A stretch of 64,000 nucleotides of DNA from Microvenator marinus (GTDB taxonomy: Bacteria > Myxococcota_A > Bradymonadia > Bradymonadales > Bradymonadaceae), in contig NZ_CP042467.1 of the NCBI RefSeq assembly GCF_007993755.1, positions 124,001 through 188,000 of the forward strand, given 5' to 3'. Of the stretch, positions 45,054-52,134 are shown one piece after another. The translations under genes were made by a program, and so were the position numbers. Position 1 is the stretch's first letter, and every line of letters starts with the position of its first letter. The notes below the pieces were generated by a model. The model was given only the letters and a program-made list of their open reading frames with translations. It ran no database searches and was not told where the DNA came from.

Positions 45054-45824
45054 ATGGGTGAGCAAAAGGATCAACAAGTCGGTTGTGTATCGCGTATCGT
45101 TGTAGCGCTCATGGTTCTTGGACCGTCAGTGTTGCTCTTCTTTTCAATTTTGGTAGTTCTCAACCAAGATTCGGGAAATGCGGAAACGTGGCATTTGGTT
45201 TGCGCATCCTTCATTTCGCTCTTCGCGGGTTTCGGCATCTACAAGTGGGTGGTCAACAGCAGATTCCTTTCGCGCATGATGGTTGCGCTCGCGGCACTCA
45301 TGGGGTGTTGCACTGGTGGTGCTGTCTATTTGGAGTCCACTTGGCCAGAGCATTGCGCCGAGGCAATCTATCCAACCCAATTTGAACACGCGCTGCGAAA
45401 TCTCCGGACCAAGGGAGTGAGCGATGACAACGCTTATGAAATCGCAGCGGACGCCGTAGTGGAGATTTGCGTCGATGGAGAATGGAACGAAAATCCGGCC
45501 CAGTACTTCCACGAGGCATTGAGCAAGGATATAATCGACCACTGGCGTCGAAAGGGAGTCTGTCGGCGAAGTCAGGAAAGGTTGGAGCATATCCGTCAGA
45601 ATTGGCGAGACCCTTTGTCTCCGGAGGACATCATGCTGGTAAGGAGTGTGTTATGTCGCTTGGAGCCCGACGAGCAATGGATTCTTCAGAAAGTGGTGGA
45701 GGGAAGGACCGCCCAAGAGATTGCCGATGAGTTAGGAATCAGTCTATCCGCGGCAAAACAACGAACGAAACGCGCCAAGGACGCGTGTCGGGTGATGTAT
45801 AAGATGTTGGAAAAGGGGGGCTAA
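45054..45824 (+). CDS. Sigma-70-like protein with N-terminal membrane helices
   Basis: 256 residues. Three hydrophobic segments lie at about 15-36, 46-66 and 72-92. The cytosolic-type part then looks like an ECF sigma factor: a region-2-like stretch FEHALRNLRTKGVSDDNAYE to ALSKDIIDHWRRKGVC, and a region-4 helix-turn-helix RLEPDEQWILQKVVEGRTAQ, EIADELGISLSAAKQRTKRA. ATG 45054 follows AAGGGAG. With three helices and positive residues between TM2 and TM3, the positive-inside rule would put the sigma part outside, a puzzle. A chimeric gene made by deletion is an alternative. It ends 103 bp before the viperin-kinase gene. Confidence 0.65.
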   Translation: MGEQKDQQVGCVSRIVVALMVLGPSVLLFFSILVVLNQDSGNAETWHLVCASFISLFAGFGIYKWVVNSRFLSRMMVALAALMGCCTGGAVYLESTWPEHCAEAIYPTQFEHALRNLRTKGVSDDNAYEIAADAVVEICVDGEWNENPAQYFHEALSKDIIDHWRRKGVCRRSQERLEHIRQNWRDPLSPEDIMLVRSVLCRLEPDEQWILQKVVEGRTAQEIADELGISLSAAKQRTKRAKDACRVMYKMLEKGG

Positions 45825-45864
45825 TTATTTTTTCGCACTTTCCTAAAATTATTTTGTCACTTTC
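45823..45864 (+). promoter_or_regulatory. Two direct repeats upstream of the viperin gene
   Basis: AATTATTTTTTCGCACTTTC (45823-45842) and AATTATTTTGTCACTTTC (45847-45864) are near-identical; the CACTTTC cores are 22 bp apart, about two helical turns. The AT-rich pair sits between the sigma-like gene and the viperin leader hairpin and may be a binding site for a regulator of the viperin gene or part of its promoter. Confidence 0.5.
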
Positions 45865-45878
45865 TGGCCTCCTCAAAC

Positions 45879-45927
45879 GAGGACCTCTTGAAAACGGAAG
45901 ATTTCCTTCCGCTAAAGAGGAGTCCTC
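45879..45927 (+). promoter_or_regulatory. Leader hairpin containing the viperin gene Shine-Dalgarno
   Basis: An outer stem pairs GAGGACCTCTT (45879-45889) with AAGAG (45915-45919) and GTCCTC (45922-45927), 11 base pairs with a GA bulge. Inside it, CGGAAG (45895-45900) pairs with CTTCCG (45906-45911) around an ATTTC loop. The Shine-Dalgarno AGAGGAG lies in the 3' arm and the stem ends directly at the ATG at 45928. Closed, the structure would hide the ribosome-binding site, so a switch in translation (temperature, protein or RNA ligand) is likely. No T-run follows, so it is not a terminator. Confidence 0.65.
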
Positions 45928-47343
45928 ATGGCAACCACATTACCCCCATCCGCAAACTATCACCTCACGCAGGCGTGCAACTTCGCCTGCCACTTTTGCT
46001 TCGCGACGTTCAAAGACGTTTCTGGAACGCTAAAGCGCGATGACCAGATTCGCATCATCGATGCGCTCGCAGAACACGGGGTCCAAAAGCTGACTTTCGC
46101 TGGTGGCGAACCCTTCGTTGTGAAGTGGATCGATGAGCTCATCGCACACGCCAAGAGTCTTGGACTTACCACAATGGTGGTTACCAACGGGTCCTTGCTG
46201 ACCGAAGAGAGGCTGAGGAAGCTCGCGCCCGTGTTGGATTGGCTCGTGATTTCGTTTGACAGTCAGTATCCAGAAACCAACCGAGCGATCGGTCGAGCGA
46301 CGCGCAAGGACAATAAGGCGAGCGCAACCGAGCACTATCTGGAAATTGCGCGCGTCGCCAAGGACGCGGGAATTCGGCTGAAGATCAACACGGTGGTGAC
46401 CAGCAAGAACTCTTCGGAAGACTTTTCGGACTTTCTGCGAATCTCCCGACCAGAACGTTGGAAAGTTTTGGAAGTTCGTGCCGTTGAGGGGCAAAACGAT
46501 GGTCGCGTAGAAGAGCTCTTAATCGACCCCAAAACGTTCCAAGAGTTTGTTGACCGTCATCAACCGATCTTCGAAGAACTCGACATCGCAGTTACTCCTG
46601 AATTCGACGACGATATGCGCGGAAGCTATGTGATGGTGGACCCGAAAGGTCGCTTCTTCGATAGCAGTGCTGGGCGCCATACTTACAGTGAGCCGATTCT
46701 CGATATCGGAGTGGCTGCGGCATTCCCACAGGTCAACTTCGACCACGAGAAGTACCTTTCGCGTGGCGCATCCTATCAATGGGAGCGCGGTGAGTTGCCC
46801 AGTCTGGTAGCCATTGCCGGGCATCCAGGCGCGGGAAAAGATACGCTGGGAGATATGCTCGTGGAGCAACACGGCTACGTCCGCGTGGCGATTGCTGACC
46901 CAATCAAGGATGTTGTTGGCGAACTCTTCGATTTCAACATCGACCAGCTTTACGGGGATGCGCGCAACGATTTGGATCCTCGCCTCAACAAGACCCCGCG
47001 GGAAGTCTTCCGGAAGTTCGGCGAAGTGTGTCGAGAACTCGATCCCCAGATTTGGATTCGTCAGTGGCTGAAAGTGATTGACCATCACTTGTCTGCAGGT
47101 AGGCGAGTGGTTTGCACCGATATTCGGATGTTTGCGGAGTTGGAGGCCGTCCAAAGTCGCGGGGCTCACACGGTCCTTTTGAGTCGCACTCAGTCGCTAA
47201 TCAATGCGCCAAAGGTCGAGGTTGACGAATGCGAGATTCTGCGCCGCCCAGGTCTGTTTGACGTGCGAATCGAAAACGACGGTACGCTCGATGAGCTCTT
47301 CCGAGCGTTCTACGCCACCGCGCAAATGGGAGGTGCCAAATGA
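45928..47343 (+). CDS. Prokaryotic viperin fused to a dNMP-kinase-like domain
   Basis: 471 residues. Residues 1-290 are a viperin-type radical SAM enzyme: NYHLT then CNFACHFC (Cys17, 21, 24 for the 4Fe-4S cluster), KLTFAGGEPF, VVTNGSLL, WLVISFDSQ, NRAIGRATR, KINTVVTS, WKVLEVRAVEGQN, SYVMVDPKGRFF and YLSRGASYQW, all at viperin positions. Such enzymes convert nucleoside triphosphates to 3'-deoxy-3',4'-didehydro analogues that terminate phage RNA synthesis. From residue 292 a second domain has Walker A GHPGAGKDT (298-306), VRVAIADPIK and DPRLNKTPREV, as in phage-type deoxynucleoside monophosphate kinases. A kinase normally sits next to pVip; here it is in the same chain. The stop overlaps the DUF4258 ATG. 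Confidence 0.9.
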   Translation: MATTLPPSANYHLTQACNFACHFCFATFKDVSGTLKRDDQIRIIDALAEHGVQKLTFAGGEPFVVKWIDELIAHAKSLGLTTMVVTNGSLLTEERLRKLAPVLDWLVISFDSQYPETNRAIGRATRKDNKASATEHYLEIARVAKDAGIRLKINTVVTSKNSSEDFSDFLRISRPERWKVLEVRAVEGQNDGRVEELLIDPKTFQEFVDRHQPIFEELDIAVTPEFDDDMRGSYVMVDPKGRFFDSSAGRHTYSEPILDIGVAAAFPQVNFDHEKYLSRGASYQWERGELPSLVAIAGHPGAGKDTLGDMLVEQHGYVRVAIADPIKDVVGELFDFNIDQLYGDARNDLDPRLNKTPREVFRKFGEVCRELDPQIWIRQWLKVIDHHLSAGRRVVCTDIRMFAELEAVQSRGAHTVLLSRTQSLINAPKVEVDECEILRRPGLFDVRIENDGTLDELFRAFYATAQMGGAK

Positions 47344-47612
47344 ATCACATCATCTACACAGACCATGCACTGTTGAGAATGGCTCAACGAGGCGTCTCCT
47401 ATGCCCAAGTGGAGCGAGTGCTCCAGTACGGAAGAAAGATCTATCATCGTGGCGCCCTGATCTTTCTGGTTGGAAAACGTGAGATCCGTCGGTTGGCCGG
47501 CTTCGTAAACGACATTCACGAGCTCGAAGGGCTGCACGTTGTTGTGAACAGTGAGTGCGTTGTGATCACGACTTACCGCAATCGCGCGACGGTTTTTCGG
47601 GTGCGAAGTTAG
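47340..47612 (+). CDS. DUF4258 protein coupled to the viperin gene
   Basis: 90 residues: IIYTDHALLRMAQRGVSYAQ, VERVLQYGRKIYHRGALIF, VVVNSECVVITTYRN. This is the DUF4258 pattern, a small alpha-beta fold with a conserved HA..RM.QRG motif related to RelE-like toxin folds. The ATG overlaps the viperin-kinase stop (ATGA), so it is translated with it. Possible roles are toxin, regulator or accessory RNase; none is proven. Confidence 0.82.
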   Translation: MNHIIYTDHALLRMAQRGVSYAQVERVLQYGRKIYHRGALIFLVGKREIRRLAGFVNDIHELEGLHVVVNSECVVITTYRNRATVFRVRS

Positions 47613-47689
47613 CGGGTCCGCGGTCCCAGTTTCAAACCTGAAATCGTTAGGGGTACAATAAAGGAATCACCCGGCTTGAGATTCTGATT

Positions 47690-48658
47690 TCAGATATCAC
47701 CGTATCGAGCAGCCAGTTCATTCGCCCACACTTCGAGGTTTGGTGGGACGGATTCCTTGAGGTGAATCAGGAGGCCATCAAGGTCAATAAGCGAGACCGT
47801 CTCTGGCTTCTTGAGTAGCGCCCTGAATCCTTTTAGGAACGCTCCATCGCCCAGCAACGCGATGTTCTTGGAAGATGAACAGATGGCGAAGCGCACATCA
47901 TCGGCATCACGGCGTGAAGCCTCCTCATGAGCGAGAGCGAGGTTCACCCAGAGTTGCCAACGTGGGCCGCCAAAAGGGCAGCCCAGTTCTTCGAAGGCGC
48001 TCTCGGCCAAGATGTTGTGTTCGTCTGTCCGCTGCCAATATCTGTATCCCTTGGTTCTCGAGTACAGGCATGACGTGCGATCCTCCCGCACTGGCACGTC
48101 ATTGGGGCACACAGCTTGGTCCTTGGCAGCACGCCCGGACTTCCTGAATCCGCACGTACTGAACTCGGGTTCGACAAATTTCGTTTCAATGACCTGTACG
48201 AACGAGCCAGTGTGGGTGCGACCTTCAATGAGCAAATCGCAATCCACGCCACCGCGCCCTGTTTGGTCGTTGAAAACATCGCGGTCAGGTGTGTACTCGA
48301 TATGGATTGCTGTCACTTCACTTAGACCTTCGATGAATGGCTTGAGCACCTCAGTCGCCAGATCTAGCCAAGTTGCGAGGGGGGCGAAAAGGTTGAAACA
48401 CATGGCTTGGCTAGAGAGCATATTCTCAAAAGTGCGTGGCGCCACACCTTTTCCAGATTGCTGGCGCTCTTGAGCGGCCACGAAGGCCTCTTTGATGATG
48501 AAGTTGCTGCCCTTGTTGGCAGCCGCTTCTGAAAGGATGTGGCCATACTTGCCATGACCCTCGCTGAGCGAAATACTGCGATACTCCCGTTGCCGGGCCT
48601 CTGCTCTCGCGCGGTACGACTTTCCCTTGGTGTAAACCGGGCCTACGTCAACCGTCAT
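47690..48658 (-). CDS. PD-(D/E)XK nuclease of the PGN_0703 type
   Basis: 322 residues. The catalytic core reads GGVDCDLLIEG then VQVIETKFVEPEF, the D and ExK of a PD-(D/E)XK nuclease. The region SLSEGHGKYGHILSEAAANK and LSSQAMCFNLFAPLA resembles putative restriction endonucleases named after PGN_0703. No methylase is adjacent. It runs toward the viperin cluster from the opposite side and probably belongs to the same defence island. It is cytoplasmic, and target specificity is unknown. Start ATG 48658. Confidence 0.75.
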   Translation of the reverse strand: MTVDVGPVYTKGKSYRARAEARQREYRSISLSEGHGKYGHILSEAAANKGSNFIIKEAFVAAQERQQSGKGVAPRTFENMLSSQAMCFNLFAPLATWLDLATEVLKPFIEGLSEVTAIHIEYTPDRDVFNDQTGRGGVDCDLLIEGRTHTGSFVQVIETKFVEPEFSTCGFRKSGRAAKDQAVCPNDVPVREDRTSCLYSRTKGYRYWQRTDEHNILAESAFEELGCPFGGPRWQLWVNLALAHEEASRRDADDVRFAICSSSKNIALLGDGAFLKGFRALLKKPETVSLIDLDGLLIHLKESVPPNLEVWANELAARYGDI

Positions 48659-48879
48659 ACTTTTCTCCTATTGCTGTTGTGGTTGAACCCTACGGGAAGA
48701 GTAGGCAGCGAGGAAGTCCCAATCTTTGTTTGCACTTGGAACCTTGTGCGCCTACTCGGGGCAATGGGGTGAGTATGGCAGGTCTTGCGGCACGTTGAGT
48801 GCCACGACGATGTTTTTTGAATTTGCGCGAGTGCTCGAGGGATGACCCATGCGTTGGATCTGGGGAACGAGGCGGCGTC

Positions 48880-49446
48880 TTAGGAATTTGGTGTGAGCGT
48901 CCCAAACTCATCCTCGGTTCCAAACTCCCATTCATTTGGGACAGGAATCCCCAACTGAACCAGAATCCGCTCCTGCACCGGAGCCGGCAAGGGATTGTGG
49001 CGAAGCAACTTGATGGCAGGAAGCTTGCCAGCACGCATCAGATTGGCGACTGCAGCGGAGTAATAGCGTGGCACATAACCAATGGGCGTCCCGTCAGCAG
49101 CGTAGAGCATGACCGCGTATTCGTCGAAGGCGTTATGGATGTCGGACCTGGCACTGAGTGGCCGAGGCGGAGGCTCATGCTCCCAGCGTTGTTGGACATC
49201 AACGGGTCGAAATCGAAGGCCACGTGTGAATAAAACAAAGGTCGCAGTTCCGTCCTTGATTTGTGGTGGTGCAAAGACCTCAAAATGATCCGTGAGACGC
49301 CGACCGTTGCTGCGCTCAAGTACGTCAAAGGCGTGCACCGAGTGTGCGAGTTCACCTGGAACAAAGCCCATGCGCAACAAATGCTCGGCATAATCGCCGC
49401 GTTTTCTGGAGATCACGCGATTGTGGAGGAAAGGAAAGAGGTCCAC
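48880..49446 (-). CDS. HIRAN-domain protein, probably 5'-truncated
   Basis: 188 residues. The C-terminal half has DEYAVMLYAADGTPIGYVPR and YSAAVANLMRAGKL, a HIRAN domain that binds DNA 3' ends in helicases and nucleases. The N-terminal part LFPFLHNRVISRKRGDYAEH and VLERSNGRRLTDHFEVFAPP resembles proteins that carry about 60 more residues before this point. Here the frame upstream is closed by a TAG after seven codons, and the start (GTG 49446) lies within the end of the helicase gene with no Shine-Dalgarno. The 5' end was probably lost together with the 3' end of the helicase gene. The 221 bp between this gene and the nuclease gene (48659-48879) hold nothing I recognise. Confidence 0.6.
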   Translation of the reverse strand: MDLFPFLHNRVISRKRGDYAEHLLRMGFVPGELAHSVHAFDVLERSNGRRLTDHFEVFAPPQIKDGTATFVLFTRGLRFRPVDVQQRWEHEPPPRPLSARSDIHNAFDEYAVMLYAADGTPIGYVPRYYSAAVANLMRAGKLPAIKLLRHNPLPAPVQERILVQLGIPVPNEWEFGTEDEFGTLTPNS

Positions 49447-52001
49447 GGAATGGTAGGGCCGAAACGCCTAAGCTCTTCAGGTTGGAAATTCAGAGTCTTG
49501 CGGCTCTGGTCCAAAATGCGGCCTGCACGGTCGATCTCTTTCTGCAGTTTCGCGGTACTCCGCTGCGACTCGAGTTCTCGCCGCGTTGTCTCACGCGCCT
49601 CGGAATCCGCGGAGATACGCTGGATCATGTCCAGGGTGCCGCGCCCAATGCCATCCTTGAGGGATTCGTCGATGCGCTCCATGACAACGTTAGAGAGCGA
49701 ACCCAGCTCTTTCTGGATGGTTTCGATCTTCTCCACCACAACTTCCAGAACTCGGTCTTCGGGGCGCTGAGGCAGCGAGAAATACATGCATCGAACCTCG
49801 GGCGAGGGCTGGAGGGTTCGGTCAATTCGGCCATTGCGCTGTTCGAGTTTGGCTGGGTTCCATGGGAGGTCGTAGTGGACCAAATCTGCACACGCTCCTT
49901 GTAGGTTCACGCCTTCACGAGCGGCATCTGTGGCCACCATGATGCGTACAGGATGCTCCACAGAGTTGAATGCGCTCTGAACTTCTTCGCGCGCTTCATC
50001 GGACATCTGACCATGAAACTGGAGGATCAGGTCTTTATCGTGACCCAATGCGTTTCTAAGGTGCTCCAAGATAAAGCGCTTCGTGTCCGCGTATTCCGTG
50101 AAGATAAGGAGTTTTCGCTGGTTCCACACACCATCGGTCTTGAGCTCGGCCTGAATCCATTGAATCAGCGCCTGAATCTTGGCGTCGGGCGCCATTCTTC
50201 GGTGCAAAGCTAGGTCCATCAGCTCGCGTCGAATCTCCTCGAGTCGCTCTGACGTGCTCAACTCATCGCTGTATTCGGCGACCTTCTTGGCATCTTCGAG
50301 CTCATCAGCCTCATCGGACTGGCCATAGACTTCTGGATTGAGTTTGCCCGCACTCGCTGAAGACTCAGATTCGTCCACGTGCCTTTTCAGGTGCGCTTGG
50401 AGGGTTCGGTAGAAGGCCTCTGGGCTTGAAAGCAGGCGCTTTTGGAGATTGAGGAAGACGAATTTGGCCCGCTGAGTGGTGGGGTTCATGAGCTCAGTGT
50501 ATTCGGCCAAAAGCTCTGCCATCCGTAATTCATCGGCATGTTTGAGTTTGAGGCCAGGGCGCGCATTTGTTTGGGTCTCCTCAATCTCCTTAAAGGCCCA
50601 GTCGGTGCTACTGAATGTGAGTTCCCAGCGGATAACACGCCGCTTCGGGAATGAGATCCCCGCATCACGCAAATCGCTCTTCAGGCGCCGAACCATCACG
50701 GGTTTTAGTTGTTTTTCGGAGTCGATGGGCACGCCGCGAGTGAAGCGTTGTCCGTCCAGAATCTCCAAGAGTGCAGCAAAGGAGTTCGAGTGGCCGTTGT
50801 GCGGCGTGGCGCTCAAGAAGAGGCGGTTTTCAAAGCGCGGGGCTACATCGCGGATCACATGGGTGAAACGTGAGTCTACCGCGTACTTAGAGGCGGTAGC
50901 TGGTGCGGCGGCGTGGGCTTCGTCGAGTATTAAGATGCTCTTGCGGACACGATTGCCGAGGAAGTGGAGCAGGGGGTCGCGGTGCTCTGGGCGACTCAAC
51001 ATGGAGTGGGAGATAATGAAGCGTGTGTGGGTGCTCCACGGGTTGACTCGGAAGCCACGTTCTTTTCTCCTACGGCCGATGAAGTCACGGTCGTAGATTT
51101 CAAAGTGAAGGCCAAAACGCTTCTTCATCTCGTCACGCCACTGCAGCACAACAGAGGCAGGGCAGCAGATGAGTGAAAAATCAACGCGCTGTCTGAGTCG
51201 TAGCTCTTGGAGAACGAGGCCCGCTTCAATGGTCTTCCCGAGGCCCACATCATCGGCGATGAAGAGGTTGGCTCGCGGCAGTGAGAGGGCCTTCAAGAGC
51301 GGCGTGAGCTGGTGATTTAGCAGTCTGATTCCTGCCCGAAACGGGGACTGAAAGAGCTGGGCGTTTGTTGCGGTGACGCAGCTCCACTTCAAGGCGTTGA
51401 GATAGCCTGCAAACATTTCGGGCGAGTCGAGACCGGTGACGTTGCCAAGCCCGTGTGCGCTCGGCTGGATGAGTTGGGCTCCGAGTTCTAGTTCCCAAAT
51501 CACCGAAAGTGGGCGGCCTGGCGCGTCATCGTCTAGACACACCATATGGACCAGGGTCATCTCTTTCGAGTCGAGTTCCCCAGCTTCGACGCGATCCACG
51601 AGATACTGCCGCTGGCGGCATCTGACGATCGCGCCTGGCGTTGGCAGATTGCGAGCCGCTAAGGAAACGTCGCTAGGTTCTTGGTCAAGTGACGAGAACT
51701 CGTCGAGCGAAGAGGTGAGCTGCCGTGCAAGGGCCATGCGGGCTCTTGGCGATGTGTCCAAACCGTGAAGCTCGCAAGCCTTTCTCAACTCATCGCGAGT
51801 AAAATGGCGGACCGCTGCGTCAAAACGGAAGTTTCTAGCGTTGGCGATTCGCTCAATCTGTTGGTCTTTGTTGAGCGAAGTCGGCACTTGTACACCGACA
51901 AGATGTGCCAGTTCGAGTAGGCGCTCGCGGGTGAGAGCAGAAAGTGTGGTCGTGATGTCTTGCATGCGCTCGTTTGTAAGGCGTTGAGCCCGGTTTGTCA
52001 C
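49413..52001 (-). CDS. SNF2-type helicase resembling DrmD of DISARM, C-terminus shortened
   Basis: 862 residues. After an N-terminal SAP-like helical part, SNF2 motifs follow: FIADDVGLGKTIEAGL (I), ILDEAHAA (II), LFLSATPHNG (III), LIFTEYADT (IV), VATDAAREGVNLQ (V) and EQRNGRIDR (VI). The PGAIVRCRQRQYLVDRV opening of the core and overall order match DrmD of class 1 DISARM, which is about 1000 residues. After TLNFQPEELRR the sequence changes to a short tail (FGPTIPWTSFLSSTIA) and stops, so about 150 C-terminal residues appear missing. No DrmA, DrmB, DrmC or methylase gene is here. Start GTG 52001 or ATG 51965. Confidence 0.75.
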   Translation of the reverse strand: MTNRAQRLTNERMQDITTTLSALTRERLLELAHLVGVQVPTSLNKDQQIERIANARNFRFDAAVRHFTRDELRKACELHGLDTSPRARMALARQLTSSLDEFSSLDQEPSDVSLAARNLPTPGAIVRCRQRQYLVDRVEAGELDSKEMTLVHMVCLDDDAPGRPLSVIWELELGAQLIQPSAHGLGNVTGLDSPEMFAGYLNALKWSCVTATNAQLFQSPFRAGIRLLNHQLTPLLKALSLPRANLFIADDVGLGKTIEAGLVLQELRLRQRVDFSLICCPASVVLQWRDEMKKRFGLHFEIYDRDFIGRRRKERGFRVNPWSTHTRFIISHSMLSRPEHRDPLLHFLGNRVRKSILILDEAHAAAPATASKYAVDSRFTHVIRDVAPRFENRLFLSATPHNGHSNSFAALLEILDGQRFTRGVPIDSEKQLKPVMVRRLKSDLRDAGISFPKRRVIRWELTFSSTDWAFKEIEETQTNARPGLKLKHADELRMAELLAEYTELMNPTTQRAKFVFLNLQKRLLSSPEAFYRTLQAHLKRHVDESESSASAGKLNPEVYGQSDEADELEDAKKVAEYSDELSTSERLEEIRRELMDLALHRRMAPDAKIQALIQWIQAELKTDGVWNQRKLLIFTEYADTKRFILEHLRNALGHDKDLILQFHGQMSDEAREEVQSAFNSVEHPVRIMVATDAAREGVNLQGACADLVHYDLPWNPAKLEQRNGRIDRTLQPSPEVRCMYFSLPQRPEDRVLEVVVEKIETIQKELGSLSNVVMERIDESLKDGIGRGTLDMIQRISADSEARETTRRELESQRSTAKLQKEIDRAGRILDQSRKTLNFQPEELRRFGPTIPWTSFLSSTIA

Positions 52002-52134
52002 CCACCTAAGTTGGCAGCGGATGTGGCTGTTTTGACAAGAAGCGGAACGGGCAGATATGCTGTTTTGTGCGTTTTTTAGATGAGTTATTGCCTTTTGGGC
52101 GATTTGACTTTCGTTGAATCAGGGGACCGTATTG

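Noticed and set aside
38000-52000. Insertion sequence or prophage
   Set aside because: No transposase, integrase, phage structural gene or target-site duplication was recognised despite the broken genes.
47690-52001. Complete DISARM system
   Set aside because: Only a DrmD-like helicase is present; DrmA, DrmB, DrmC and methylase genes are not in the window.
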